Assembly (NCBI RefSeq): GCF_000172635.2
Contig: NC_018632.1
Span: 3,906,001 to 3,970,000 of the forward strand
From: Alteromonas macleodii ATCC 27126
GTDB lineage: Bacteria; Pseudomonadota; Gammaproteobacteria; Enterobacterales; Alteromonadaceae
Direction: 5' to 3'
DNA: 64,000 bases
In this document: piece after piece, positions 1 through 11,294 of the stretch
Layout: each line of letters opens with the position of its first letter
How positions within the stretch are numbered: the stretch's first letter is position 1
The notes under the pieces: model-generated
Database searches by the model: none
The model's input: the letters and a program-made list of their open reading frames with translations, nothing else
What the model was told of the DNA's origin: nothing
Translations under genes and position numbers: made by a program

Positions 1-1691
1 CTAACCGTTCTAAAGGGGTCCTGAATGATAGGTTCTGGCATAAGCCAAATCTAGCAGCAAAGATGTGGCTAGCCTATAACTCTCACATTTTATCTTTCAT
101 AAAGAGTAACCCTAAACAATGTTTGCTGGTAACCCAAAAGGCACTTTTCAATGGTGCACCGGTTCTTAGTAGTTTAAATAAACTTGGCAACTTCAATTTA
201 GATGAAAACACATCATTACCCTTTACGCACTCTTTGATTAACGACAAAGCTAACCTGAACGTTAGTTTTGTCACTGAGCCCAGCCTTAGAAAAGAACTAG
301 ACGATACATGGAAAACGCTACTCGATTTTGCAGATTATAGAGAAGAAAATGAAAGTGTATCCTGGGAAAAAGCCACTAATCCGTCGGTGTCGTTAAACCT
401 TTTGTTTGGTAAAAAAGAGCTAACAAACGTAACTCATAAAGGTGAGGACAAGAAAATACAGAGACTCGTTAATTTATATAAAGACGACGGGGGAGAAGAG
501 CAATACTATAATACCTATGGAAACTTACTGAGTAATCAGAATTTAGATACGCTACTTGATCACTACCGTGCCATTGTAAACAACTGCGCAATCACGCGCC
601 TAAAATTAGATTTAGCATCAAGAATCATAAAACACCTTGAAAAGGCAAACATCTTATTAGTTGGTAGTGACTGTAGCACGAGGCTTTTGCACGTTTCCCC
701 CATTGAGAGCCAGCAGACAAGGCTATTTCCGAAGAATTTAGGGGCAGATAAGTATGTTCTTACGGGTATAGCAAAAAAATGTGATTGGGTGGTGTTGTCT
801 GATACACAATCGCCCAAAGCTCATTTAATAAAAAACTTGCCTGGTAACTATCCTAAAACCATTTTTCTGAGCTTACGCGCTCCATTTGATGCGATAAAGT
901 TTTTTCATGATACTGTACTACCTCAACTAACAACGCCATTTGTTTTAATTTCAGGCTCAGAAGATGTGACTATCCCAGAGCAACGAGACAAACGTTGGCG
1001 CGAATACAATAATGACGAAGAGCGTTGTATACAGGAAATTATCCAGCACCCACAATTACTTCACTGGTACGCTGAGAACTTAAGTTCTAGTGAGTTCCCA
1101 AACTTATCACCCATACCTTTAGGCTTGGTTTATCCAAACTCTGAAACCTTGCCTTCTTTACCACTACAATCTGTACCTACGCTTTCTCAGCGTTCTAAGT
1201 CAGTTTTGTGCGCTCATAGAATTCGTGAAGGGAAGCAATGGGAAATAAGAAAACAAGTTAGTGACTTAGCCAGTGGACAATGGAAAGATCACTGCACCGT
1301 GTTAGCAGACGAAGTTTCCGAGTCTCACTTTTTCGAACTGTGCAGAACCCACAAGTTTGTAATATGCGTGGAAGGAGGTGGTTTCGACCCGTCGCCCAAG
1401 GCGTGGCATGCGTTACTAAATGGAGCCATTCCTATTGTGAAAAGCTCTGCATTAAACGCCTGTTACGCTCGGCTTCCTGTTGTTTTTGTGGATGATTGGA
1501 CGAAAGAAACAATAAGCGAAGCAAATTTGGCAAAATGGGAATCTGAATTTGCCCCATTCTTTAATGAACCTGATATGCGTTATGAGGTTTTACAAAAGCT
1601 GGGGCTGCAATTCTGGTGGAATAAAATTTTAGATAAATTACCTACACTAGACACAGATAAGTTGCTGGAAACAACCAACCCAACTGCCTGA
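1..1691 (+). CDS. Sulfotransferase-like / exostosin-like glycosyltransferase fusion (5' truncated)
   Basis: The reading frame is open to the window edge: an in-frame ATG at 63 is preceded by about 20 sense codons with no stop, so the true start lies outside. The first ~120 visible residues (a W-x-x-Y-N segment, then a hydrophobic LLV strand) resemble the C-terminal half of a P-loop sulfotransferase, but the PAPS-binding loop is not in view. From about residue 195 (counted from the ATG) a Rossmann-like strand (ILLVGSD) begins a second domain that ends with VEGGGFDPSPKAWHALL and GAIPIV, the pattern of exostosin/GT47-like transferases, where a conserved glutamate and GxxPV segment bind the nucleotide sugar. 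It would be a cytoplasmic glycan enzyme. It converges on gmd with a shared terminator between them. The exostosin-like part is fairly secure and the sulfotransferase part tentative. Confidence 0.6.
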   Translation, partial: NRSKGVLNDRFWHKPNLAAKMWLAYNSHILSFIKSNPKQCLLVTQKALFNGAPVLSSLNKLGNFNLDENTSLPFTHSLINDKANLNVSFVTEPSLRKELDDTWKTLLDFADYREENESVSWEKATNPSVSLNLLFGKKELTNVTHKGEDKKIQRLVNLYKDDGGEEQYYNTYGNLLSNQNLDTLLDHYRAIVNNCAITRLKLDLASRIIKHLEKANILLVGSDCSTRLLHVSPIESQQTRLFPKNLGADKYVLTGIAKKCDWVVLSDTQSPKAHLIKNLPGNYPKTIFLSLRAPFDAIKFFHDTVLPQLTTPFVLISGSEDVTIPEQRDKRWREYNNDEERCIQEIIQHPQLLHWYAENLSSSEFPNLSPIPLGLVYPNSETLPSLPLQSVPTLSQRSKSVLCAHRIREGKQWEIRKQVSDLASGQWKDHCTVLADEVSESHFFELCRTHKFVICVEGGGFDPSPKAWHALLNGAIPIVKSSALNACYARLPVVFVDDWTKETISEANLAKWESEFAPFFNEPDMRYEVLQKLGLQFWWNKILDKLPTLDTDKLLETTNPTA

Positions 1692-1702
1692 AATATTCAT
1701 AA

Positions 1703-1737
1703 AAAAGAGCACGCTAGCAGTGCTAGTGCGCTCTTTT
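1703..1737. terminator. Bidirectional intrinsic terminator
   Basis: An AAAAGAGC arm pairs with GCTCTTTT, with an inner GC-containing stem carrying one mismatch and one wobble. A-runs and T-runs flank it on both sides, so it can end both the plus-strand gene and the convergent gmd. Confidence 0.8.
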
Positions 1738-1763
1738 ATTCCTCAAAACCTCGTTGAAGTGTA

Positions 1764-2879
1764 TTATTCTTTCGCTACAGCAACTGAATAACCATGCTTC
1801 TTCAATAGCGCATGCTGCTTGGCTTTACCAAGGTCGTGTGCCACCATCTCGGCACACATTTCCTCAACGGTAATTTCTGGTACCCAACCTAGCTTTTCTT
1901 TTGCCTTTGTAGGGTCGCCTAGCAGTGTTTCTACCTCTGCTGGGCGGAAGTAGCGTGGGTCAACTTCAACAATAACATCACCCACTTTCACACCCGGTGC
2001 AGTTTCGTTATCTACAGCTGTTACCGTTGCTACTTCCTTTACACCTTCGCCGCTGAATTCAACAGTAATACCCGCTTCTTTTGCTGACATACGTACAAAT
2101 TCACGAACCGAAATTTGCTTGCCTGTAGCAATAACAAAATCTTCAGGCTTGTCTTGTTGCAACATCATCCACTGCATACGTACGTAGTCTTTGGCATGGC
2201 CCCAGTCACGAAGTGCATCCATGTTGCCAAGGTAAAGCTTAGGCTCTAAACCTTGAGCAATATTAGCGATACCACGAGTGATTTTACGGGTAACAAACGT
2301 TTCACCGCGGCGTGGAGATTCATGGTTAAACAAAATACCGTTACAAGCATAAATACCGTAAGACTCGCGGTAGTTAACCGCAATCCAGTATGCGTACATT
2401 TTTGCTACTGCGTAAGGAGAGCGCGGGTGAAACGGCGTAGTCTCTTTCTGCGGAATTTCTTGAACTTCACCGTAAAGCTCTGAAGTAGACGCTTGGTAGA
2501 ACTTAGTTTTCTTTTCAAGGCCTAAAAAGCGAATAGCTTCTAGCAAGCGTAGAGTACCCATAGCATCTACATCTGCTGTGTACTCAGGTGCTTCAAAAGA
2601 TACCGCAACGTGTGACTGGGCACCAAGGTTATACACTTCGTCTGGCTGCACTTCTTGCATAATGCGGATAAGATTTGAAGAATCCGTCAAATCACCATAA
2701 TGCAAAATGAAGTTAGCGTTTTCTACGTGTGGATCTTCATAAATATGATCAACACGTTCTGTATTAAACAATGAAGCACGACGCTTAATACCGTGTACTT
2801 CATATCCCTTTTCTAATAAAAACTCGGCTAAATAAGAGCCGTCCTGGCCGGTTACACCGGTAATAAGTGCTTTTTTCAC
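1764..2879 (-). CDS. gmd: GDP-mannose 4,6-dehydratase
   Basis: Converts GDP-D-mannose to GDP-4-keto-6-deoxymannose, the branch point to GDP-fucose, GDP-rhamnose or GDP-perosamine. The protein has 371 residues, close to the E. coli enzyme. The N-terminal NADP-binding loop reads [13 protein letters not shown], and the short-chain dehydrogenase catalytic set is visible as T132, E134, Y156 and K160 (STSELYG, YAVAK). The first codon is GTG, supported by AGGA seven bases upstream. It is the last gene of the kds run, 54 AT-rich bases after kdsA. Its substrate would come from manC and manB about 36 kb away. No GDP-fucose synthase or aminotransferase follows in the window, so the final sugar cannot be named. 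Confidence 0.95.
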   Translation of the reverse strand: MKKALITGVTGQDGSYLAEFLLEKGYEVHGIKRRASLFNTERVDHIYEDPHVENANFILHYGDLTDSSNLIRIMQEVQPDEVYNLGAQSHVAVSFEAPEYTADVDAMGTLRLLEAIRFLGLEKKTKFYQASTSELYGEVQEIPQKETTPFHPRSPYAVAKMYAYWIAVNYRESYGIYACNGILFNHESPRRGETFVTRKITRGIANIAQGLEPKLYLGNMDALRDWGHAKDYVRMQWMMLQQDKPEDFVIATGKQISVREFVRMSAKEAGITVEFSGEGVKEVATVTAVDNETAPGVKVGDVIVEVDPRYFRPAEVETLLGDPTKAKEKLGWVPEITVEEMCAEMVAHDLGKAKQHALLKKHGYSVAVAKE

Positions 2880-2933
2880 AGCAAATTCCTATTAATATTT
2901 CAATTAATATATTGTTATTTATATATAAGTAGA

Positions 2934-4543
<1,610 letters not shown>

Positions 4544-4554
<11 letters not shown>

Positions 4555-5323
4555 TATATTCCTTATCAATCTTTGAAATGATCGCGGGTAATTCTAGTAC
4601 ACTTTTTATAACAAAATCGGCACTGCCATTTGCGAGCTGTTCTTTAGAACACTCGTTATTTACCCAAACATTTTTTATCCCAACGCTCCTCGCACCTTTA
4701 ATATCTGCTTCATATGAATCGCCGACATGAATGACTTCTTTACTATTCAAACTAGCCAAACATAATGCCTTTTGAAAGATGCTAGGGTGCGGTTTTTCGT
4801 GAGGCTCTTCTCCTCCAATAATTATGTGGTCAACAAAATTTCCCATTTTCACTGCAGATAACTTTGGCGCTTGAGACAATACTGGGCCATTAGTAATTAC
4901 TATTAGTGAATAGTTTTTTCTCAACTTAATCAATAATTCACCGACACCGGTGAAAAATTTGAAAAACTCCATTCGTTTTTCACTTATTATGTTCAGAAGT
5001 TCTGCGCCCTTTTCATATGAACAGCTCATATCAAATCTATCGAATAAATACACAATCAATGAGATGCGAAAATCTCTCTCTTCACTACTTTTTGCGTGTG
5101 CTAGGATTGTTCGGTATTCATACTTTTTATAAATGCCGAGAATAAAGCTCTTCGCCCATTCTATTCGTTTGTTTATACAGCCAAAGTAATCAACTAGTAG
5201 CGTTTTTTCTATCCAAACCTGTAACTGTCGATCTGCGCCTTTTGTGTCGCACAAGGTTTCGTCCATATCTAGAAAAATAGCTTTAATTGGAGATGTTTTT
5301 GGAAAACTATTTTTTGAGGACAC
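4544..5323 (-). CDS. HAD-superfamily phosphatase, candidate Kdo 8-phosphate phosphatase
   Basis: HAD hydrolase of 259 residues. Motif I is LDMDETL (nucleophile D19, acid D21), motif II is VITNGP, and motif IV is HVGDSYEADIKGA. The length and a predicted helical cap resemble the YjjG / N-acylneuraminate-9-phosphatase group rather than the short capless KdsC. Its place between kdsD and kdsB, overlapping both, suggests that it removes phosphate from Kdo 8-phosphate in place of KdsC; this is inference from context. The start is GTG, backed by GAGGAG seven bases upstream, and overlaps the end of kdsD by 17 bases. Confidence 0.8.
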
Positions 5324-6281
5324 CTACTAACTCCTCATTATCAACAACCAATAAAAAACCAATTTTGTGGATGTCCATAAGCGAATAAGCATGTTCCATA
5401 CTTGCCGAGTGTGAAACGGTGTGCGGCATAACCGATGCTATGTCGTGTGCTTTAATCGAAAAAACATCCGTCCCATAATGTTCCATCGCCCTCCTCAAGT
5501 CACCGTCTGTAATAACAGAGTAATCTTTTGTTTTCCCATTGTTAACTATTACAAACCCTAGTTTCCCCTGAGATATAGATGACACTATCTCAGTAAAACT
5601 TGATGTAGGGTTTAAAAATGGGATGGGCAATGCCAACATTTCATCTTTGACTTTTGAAAGTAATCTCCTTCCTAAGGAGCCTCCAGGATGAAAACGAGCG
5701 AAGTTTTCAGGTGTGAAGCGTCTAAGCTCCATCAAAGCCACAGTTAACGCATCTCCCACTGCCAAAGTAGCCGTTGTAGACGCAGTTGGTGCAAGTTGGT
5801 GAGGACAAGCTTCTTCGGGTACTGCAATTTCAATAGTAGCCCAAGAATTTAGGCCTAATGTTGAATTTTTATTCTTCGTAATAGCGATAACGCAATTGCC
5901 GTTATCTCGTAGAAACGGAAGCAGTTTGAGTAGTTCTTCGGTTTCACCAGAATTGGATATTGCGACAAAAATGTCACTCGGGTGAACCATTCCTAAGTCA
6001 CCGTGGAATGCTTCACCGGGGTGCATAGAAAAACTTGGAGTTCCAGTACTAGCCAGAGATGCAGCAATCTTTTTTCCAATGATTCCTGACTTCCCCATGC
6101 CACAAATTATAACTCTCCCTTGAGAATTAACTATTTTATATACACTTTTAACAAACGACTCACCTAGCTTGTTTCGAACGCTTGTCAATCCGTTTATTTC
6201 TATATCAATAACTCGTGAAGCCGTATTTAGTATTTTTTCGCTGTTTAATTCTTCTGTTTTTGAAACATCCTTTTTTTTCAT
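5307..6281 (-). CDS. kdsD: Arabinose-5-phosphate isomerase (KdsD/KpsF family)
   Basis: Interconverts ribulose 5-phosphate and arabinose 5-phosphate, the first step of Kdo synthesis. The N-terminal two thirds is a SIS sugar-isomerase domain (CGMGKSG, MHPGEAFHGDLGM, ISNSGETEE) and the C-terminal third is a pair of CBS modules, usual for this family at about 320-330 residues (324 here). The ATG overlaps the stop of the upstream glycosyltransferase as ATGA, so the genes are coupled. Capsule loci carry such paralogues as kpsF beside kpsC, which fits the neighbour upstream. Confidence 0.93.
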   Translation of the reverse strand: MKKKDVSKTEELNSEKILNTASRVIDIEINGLTSVRNKLGESFVKSVYKIVNSQGRVIICGMGKSGIIGKKIAASLASTGTPSFSMHPGEAFHGDLGMVHPSDIFVAISNSGETEELLKLLPFLRDNGNCVIAITKNKNSTLGLNSWATIEIAVPEEACPHQLAPTASTTATLAVGDALTVALMELRRFTPENFARFHPGGSLGRRLLSKVKDEMLALPIPFLNPTSSFTEIVSSISQGKLGFVIVNNGKTKDYSVITDGDLRRAMEHYGTDVFSIKAHDIASVMPHTVSHSASMEHAYSLMDIHKIGFLLVVDNEELVGVLKK

Positions 6282-8827
6282 CGTTGTTTTCCTGTCACAA
6301 TTCCATCTTCGTTTTTCAAAGAAATAAACATATTTAACAAGTCAGTGACAACTGTTTTTACTTCAAAATGCTCTTTCGCAAACTCTGCTCCTTCCAAGCC
6401 TATGGCTTGTAGTTTATTACGACTTAGGTAGGGTAGAATAGCATCCGCCCAAGCCGAAGCATCATCTCCCTCCGTGAGAAGGCCGTTTACGCCATGTTTC
6501 AACGACTCACCAAAACCATAATTTACAGTAAGAACCGCTTTCCGCATGAACATCGCCTTAACAAGACGTGAAGGTAACCTATATTTATTAAAACTATCAT
6601 GAATTCCAGGTGAGCAAACTATATCGCATGCTAATAAAAAGTCGGTATACTCATTGTCATCTGGCGACCCTAGGTCGACATAGTTGATATTTGAATCTAA
6701 TATCTCTTTAGAGACATTCGGAACGTCAATATTACTTCTTCCTGATACGGTGACTAATTGAAGCGGTACTCCGGCTTTTGCAATGTGATTTAGCGCATCC
6801 AAGAATATAAAATACTCTTTCGAATAATCGTAAATCGTACCACCTAAAAACAGTGTTATATCTTTTGTATTCAGTAGATACTTTGAATACAGATCCTGCT
6901 TTTTCTGCTCACTTAAAACCATGTTGCTATACTTTTTACCCTCAGTAACTGGAGGTAAAACAAATGTAGGCTTTGCAAATTGTTTTTCCAAACGTTCTGC
7001 GAATGGGTACCAAATTGCAGTATTAAAACATGACAAATGATAGCAGAGAGATCTCAAAACAGGCTCTACCCAACGGTCGTAGCTAGGATCGGAGAGCACC
7101 TTAAGCGTATATTGCCAATCATTGAGACTAAAGAATTCCTTTAGGTCGGCAAATTTAGGGTGTTTTTTGTCTAATGAAGTCAGACAATCAATATTTGGTG
7201 AAGGATGTCTTTCCATAAAAACTTGTACATCATCGTCTTCAGACTGTAATGCCAGTTTTGCTCCTGTAGCGACGACCAGTTCTAAAGCTGCTCTTTGAGC
7301 TTTGCTTCTTACACCATTTTCGTAGACAAAATCGGGGGCAAAGTCTATTACTTTTTCGCGAATATTTGGGCTAAGTAGTATTCCTTCAAATTTTAGAGCT
7401 AACCACTGTATTCCAGAATACTCTTTATCTACGTTTCCTTCCGCCAGAATCATTACGTTAGCCCCTAAACGATTTAGGTGCCAAGCAACTTCTTGAATGT
7501 ATCTCCCTGTGGCGCTGAACCTTCCTGAAGGCAGAACAAACAAAATATTTACGCTTTTTACTTCCTTGGGTGCATGAATAGTCTGGTCACTAGGAATAGG
7601 CATCTTAGAGTTTATACCTTCACCAGCTTTCAAACGTTTGCAGGCGAAATAGTCAATAACATCTTCCAAGTTACATAAGCCTGCTTTTGGAGAGAAATAT
7701 GAGGAATATAATATATAAAAAACATAAAATACCTCTTCAAGGCTTCTGTTATTAGTTCGGCGACCGAAATCCACGTGATCGACCGTTAAACCCCAGTGTG
7801 AATAAAAAGATACACCAAAAGTGTGAACGGTTTTTCCTGCCATTAAAGCTTCAAAGCCGAACTGCGATACACACACATAAACTTCATCGCATTCCTTTAA
7901 AAGGGAATAAGGATTAATATCAAAGTCAATTACTGTGAAATTTTCAGGGAGTTTTTTAGGCAGCGCTTTTGATAGAGCCGATTCTTTCCCTCCAGTGAGC
8001 GCATCTGGGTGAAGCTTTAAGAGAACCTGACAATCTTTTTCTTCAAGTGCTTTTTCAACCATCATTTCGAAATTTCGTTGACTTGCTAGACCCATTTCTA
8101 TTGACTTGTCACCAAATCGTTGGTCAACGAGAAGAATTTTTTTCTTTTCTTTCTTTAGGTCTATCCGAGTATTTAAATCTAAATAAGGAGCATGGTTATA
8201 CTTTGTTACTCCATTTTCGACTATAGAAGTAATATTTCGTTTCGCCCTTTCGATTTGCTGATTGGTAAAAATAAACTCTCGATCATTTAATAGTTTTTCC
8301 ATGTCTGATGCACGAGTAGCATCATAGTACATGACTTCTGGACAGATGATTAATGACATTTGTGGAGATTCTTTGAGCGCAATATCCTCTGAGCTAATGA
8401 AACCGTACTCTAAGCGCATGATTCGCTTTTGATAATCTGTCGCTAAATCTAAATTTCCATTTTTATAGCGCCGACTATCTTGTCCCCAAACAAAAAAATC
8501 ATCACACTCCGAATAGTCAGCTTTTGTATCACCAGCAGCAAGGTACTTATCATATCCAAGGATATCAGTAAGATACTTGTTCATTCCGACTAATTTTTTT
8601 TCATTCCAAGGCAAACTTGCGCAAAATCTCTTTTCTAAGCCTCTTTTTGTTTTTTTGTTATTGTTTTTTTCAACAATATTGGATAAAGAAATTAAAAAAG
8701 GTTGCGAACGCTTGACTAAATCAAAGTCGCCAAGAGAATAGTTTTTCAAAAAAAGTACGTCTGAGACGCTACAGTTTGATGCAGTCAAGTTAGCAAATGA
8801 CTGCGTGAATTTAAGTGATTTTTTCAT
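6278..8827 (-). CDS. KpsC-like Kdo transferase fused to a GT-B glycosyltransferase
   Basis: The protein has 849 residues with two parts. Residues ~105-360 match the capsule Kdo transferase family (KpsC/KpsS, Capsule_synth): FVWGQDSR, then LEYGF, a YYDATRAS segment, LLKLHPD at ~269-275, SQFGFEALMAGK at ~321-332 and HWGLT at ~344-348. Residues ~425-835 form a second GT-B fold transferase beginning NILFVLPSGRFSATGRYIQE and ending with the family-4-like LVKAMFMRKAVLTVNYG and GVNGLL. No signal peptide or membrane span is seen, so it should work in the cytoplasm. It leads the kds gene run, so the first domain probably uses CMP-Kdo. The acceptor and the second sugar are unknown. The 224 AT-rich bases upstream may hold its promoter. 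Confidence 0.8.
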   Translation of the reverse strand: MKKSLKFTQSFANLTASNCSVSDVLFLKNYSLGDFDLVKRSQPFLISLSNIVEKNNNKKTKRGLEKRFCASLPWNEKKLVGMNKYLTDILGYDKYLAAGDTKADYSECDDFFVWGQDSRRYKNGNLDLATDYQKRIMRLEYGFISSEDIALKESPQMSLIICPEVMYYDATRASDMEKLLNDREFIFTNQQIERAKRNITSIVENGVTKYNHAPYLDLNTRIDLKKEKKKILLVDQRFGDKSIEMGLASQRNFEMMVEKALEEKDCQVLLKLHPDALTGGKESALSKALPKKLPENFTVIDFDINPYSLLKECDEVYVCVSQFGFEALMAGKTVHTFGVSFYSHWGLTVDHVDFGRRTNNRSLEEVFYVFYILYSSYFSPKAGLCNLEDVIDYFACKRLKAGEGINSKMPIPSDQTIHAPKEVKSVNILFVLPSGRFSATGRYIQEVAWHLNRLGANVMILAEGNVDKEYSGIQWLALKFEGILLSPNIREKVIDFAPDFVYENGVRSKAQRAALELVVATGAKLALQSEDDDVQVFMERHPSPNIDCLTSLDKKHPKFADLKEFFSLNDWQYTLKVLSDPSYDRWVEPVLRSLCYHLSCFNTAIWYPFAERLEKQFAKPTFVLPPVTEGKKYSNMVLSEQKKQDLYSKYLLNTKDITLFLGGTIYDYSKEYFIFLDALNHIAKAGVPLQLVTVSGRSNIDVPNVSKEILDSNINYVDLGSPDDNEYTDFLLACDIVCSPGIHDSFNKYRLPSRLVKAMFMRKAVLTVNYGFGESLKHGVNGLLTEGDDASAWADAILPYLSRNKLQAIGLEGAEFAKEHFEVKTVVTDLLNMFISLKNEDGIVTGKQR

Positions 8828-9051
8828 GATTAAATAAATAAACTAATTACAGTTAAAAACTTACAAAAATGGGCAATATAATTTTTTCATAAAGAACTCA
8901 GCAAATACTTCTAAAAATATCATTTAAAATTTATCAAAAATTCTTTAAAACTTTATATCAAGAGCACTGACTGGCGAAACTTTGTTTCTATAAATTACTT
9001 TTCCCTAAGAACGACAACGTACTCAAAAGCCTCTCAAATCCATAATAAAAC
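8828..9051. other. AT-rich intergenic region upstream of the KpsC-like gene
   Basis: 224 bases, very AT-rich, with no gene that I can support. It probably holds the promoter of the kds run on the minus strand, but no clear boxes are seen. It splits the glycan genes into two transcript groups. Confidence 0.35.
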
Positions 9052-9993
9052 CTAGTAGTTGAACTTTTCTTTTAAAATTTTATAGTGCCTATCATTTTGC
9101 ATTTCTTTGCTAAGGTCATTTGATATTTCCCTTCTAGAACGGGGTGATATAGTGTCACTCGAACGGCCGCTATCCCCAGTCACTTTAAAAATATTGAAGG
9201 TATCTAGAAAGTTAACCGTAAATGGAAGGTCTAGCGCTTTTGCTATTTTTTGAACGCTGGCTTTAGGGTTTTCTACAAAGTCTTCATACTTAAATATCTG
9301 TTCTGGAGTATATTCGCTGATAAATGTGTTCACTCTTTTACAGTATTCCCCAAACCCTTTAGGTTCAAAATGCTCCCAGTTATTGCTTAAAAGAGATAAA
9401 TAGGAATCGATTGGGTTTCTTAACGTTGCCACTCGTAACACATTAAATTCGCTTGATAGATGCTCCACAACTGAAGATTTTTTTTCAAAACTATCACCAA
9501 CACAAAAGTCTGAATGCGTATGTTCACGAATAACAAGGTGCCCACCGAGCCTGGAAACATGGTTTTCTGTTGTTTTTATATTATTGATGAATATTTTCCA
9601 TGCTAAAGCGTCTACATCAGGAACATTCGCGTATCTTGATTGTGTTATAATATCTGCTGGTAAAAACTTCGGCTTGCCTCCTCCCATGTGTAACTTAGAA
9701 GTAGGATGTAATTCACTTAAGAGAAATACGTTTGGTAGTGCAGCTACACATTTCGAAACTAACGTACCACCGCTACATGCTAGGTGGTGGATTACTCTTA
9801 AAGTGGGCTTTGTATCAAGTCCCCTATCATCAAGGGCTTTTTCACAACGCTCTATTAAGCTCTTTGTTTCATTCAACTGAAGATGGTTTGCTGAAATTAT
9901 ACTTTCGCTATCAGGGTAGACTGATATATTCTTTTTATCTAACAATTTCAATGCATCATCTAATTGACGCTGCATATTTTTTAAATCTTCCAT
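9052..9993 (-). CDS. Sulfotransferase family protein
   Basis: A predicted PAPS-dependent sulfotransferase of about 313 residues. After a short N-terminal helical stretch, the 5'-phosphosulfate loop reads HLACSGGTLVSK and the 3'-phosphate site reads TLRNPIDSYLSLL. A later KYEDFVENP segment is also typical of the family. The ATG at 9993 leaves four bases after the preceding stop codon; an upstream TTG in the same frame would overlap the previous gene and is less likely. It ends the transcript of the coiled-coil and GT32 genes. The acceptor is probably a glycan made by the neighbours (inference). Confidence 0.8.
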   Translation of the reverse strand: MEDLKNMQRQLDDALKLLDKKNISVYPDSESIISANHLQLNETKSLIERCEKALDDRGLDTKPTLRVIHHLACSGGTLVSKCVAALPNVFLLSELHPTSKLHMGGGKPKFLPADIITQSRYANVPDVDALAWKIFINNIKTTENHVSRLGGHLVIREHTHSDFCVGDSFEKKSSVVEHLSSEFNVLRVATLRNPIDSYLSLLSNNWEHFEPKGFGEYCKRVNTFISEYTPEQIFKYEDFVENPKASVQKIAKALDLPFTVNFLDTFNIFKVTGDSGRSSDTISPRSRREISNDLSKEMQNDRHYKILKEKFNY

Positions 9994-9997
9994 AAGC

Positions 9998-11275
9998 CTA
10001 ACCACGATCCTTGGTTGCACTTGCAATTTCAGGAAACCGAGACTCTAGATTGTGGTAAAATACTGACGCCTGCTTTAATTTGTGGTGTAGCTCTGCTATT
10101 AGTTTTTGTAAGCCTTTTTCAGTTTCAGCTTTTTCTCTATATTGAAAACGTAATTCATCCAAGTCGGCTTGTAGCTTACTCATCAACTTTGTATTTAGCG
10201 CTAATGTTTTAACCGCGTCTTTCTCTTTTATAGAGCTCGCATTATAACTCTCTTTTAAAGTCGTCACGTTGTTTTGAAGAGCAGATATCTGGTTTTCACA
10301 ATCACTTAGTTTCTTTTCTAATAAACTACTTTTTTCTACTAGTCCTTCGGCCCATTTTTTATTTTCGAGGTGCCAATGCTTATGTTGATCTCTTGACTCG
10401 CTTAGCTCTCGGCACTGTTTTTTCAACTCTTCTAGTTCAGAATGCAATTGCGACTTTTCCGCCGCCAATTCTTTTAGCTTTTCTTCACTCCGTCGTTTAA
10501 CAGTTTGAAGTTGCTCTTGAGCCTGCTGTAATTCCTCGGTACATTTTTTAGTATCGCTTTGTAAGGCTCTTAACTGGCTCTCCAGCTCTGCTTTAATTTC
10601 TCTATGCTGTTGCCTTTGGCTAAAGTAGTCCAGTGCTTGCTCAGCATTTACTTTTTTAGTCGCCACGAAATTGGAGTACGGTGGCATAGATTCAGCTAAT
10701 GCAAGGTAATCTCGCCCACATTCTGTAAACTCTTTTTTAAGCTTTTCTACTGGCTTACTTTCACCAAAAATTGGTTTAAATGAACTTTGAATTACAACAT
10801 GGGTGAAAGCATTTAATATTTGACCGTTCAAACATTGCTGCTCTGCACCGTTAAGCTGCGAGATCATCAAGCAAGGGCGGCTTTCTGAAATATCAAACTG
10901 CTGTAGCAAAGGCTTTAGCTCAATAACTGCGGCATCTTGTTCAGTAAATTCCAGTGCAGGTCGAATACTTTTAATAACATTAGGTGGGAATACAGATGAA
11001 TAGCCCGGCACATTTGAAACAAAATAGCGCATGCTTTTTTGCTTAGCTTCAAACTCTGGTACGCCGTGCTTTATTAGCATGCTCTCGGGCTTGCCTTTAG
11101 CACTATATAGAGCTGTGGCTTTTTCAAAAATTGCTGGTTCTGGCTCTACCAAAACAACCTGTGTTGCTGTTAAAGAAAACAACCAATTAAGCATAGCTTC
11201 AGTACGTGCACCAAGAACTAACACGCACTTGGGTTGCATCGACAGCCCTTTCACTATTTGTAATAAATCACTCAT
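9998..11275 (-). CDS. Methyltransferase-like domain with long coiled coil, function unknown
   Basis: The first ~200 of 425 residues look like a Rossmann fold related to SAM-dependent methyltransferases: CVLVLGARTEAMLNWL stands where motif I (GxGxG) would be and VVLVEPEP where the acidic residue after strand 2 sits. The glycine-rich loop is degenerate, so it may not bind SAM. Residues ~215-400 are an almost continuous coiled coil rich in Glu, Lys, Gln and Leu. No signal peptide is seen. It lies 19 bases after the 828-residue coiled-coil gene and four bases before the sulfotransferase. A scaffolding role for glycan enzymes is possible but unproven. Confidence 0.6.
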   Translation of the reverse strand: MSDLLQIVKGLSMQPKCVLVLGARTEAMLNWLFSLTATQVVLVEPEPAIFEKATALYSAKGKPESMLIKHGVPEFEAKQKSMRYFVSNVPGYSSVFPPNVIKSIRPALEFTEQDAAVIELKPLLQQFDISESRPCLMISQLNGAEQQCLNGQILNAFTHVVIQSSFKPIFGESKPVEKLKKEFTECGRDYLALAESMPPYSNFVATKKVNAEQALDYFSQRQQHREIKAELESQLRALQSDTKKCTEELQQAQEQLQTVKRRSEEKLKELAAEKSQLHSELEELKKQCRELSESRDQHKHWHLENKKWAEGLVEKSSLLEKKLSDCENQISALQNNVTTLKESYNASSIKEKDAVKTLALNTKLMSKLQADLDELRFQYREKAETEKGLQKLIAELHHKLKQASVFYHNLESRFPEIASATKDRG

Positions 11276-11294
11276 AGCCCCTCCTTACGTTCTT

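Noticed and set aside
1280..1495. Short frames on both strands inside large genes (for example 1280-1495, 12799-13128, 43276-43701)
   Set aside because: They lie wholly within well-supported genes, show no domain, and look like shadows of the real frame.
8828..9051. Small gene or RNA in the AT-rich gap
   Set aside because: No frame with a ribosome site and sensible composition and no stable stem structure is seen.
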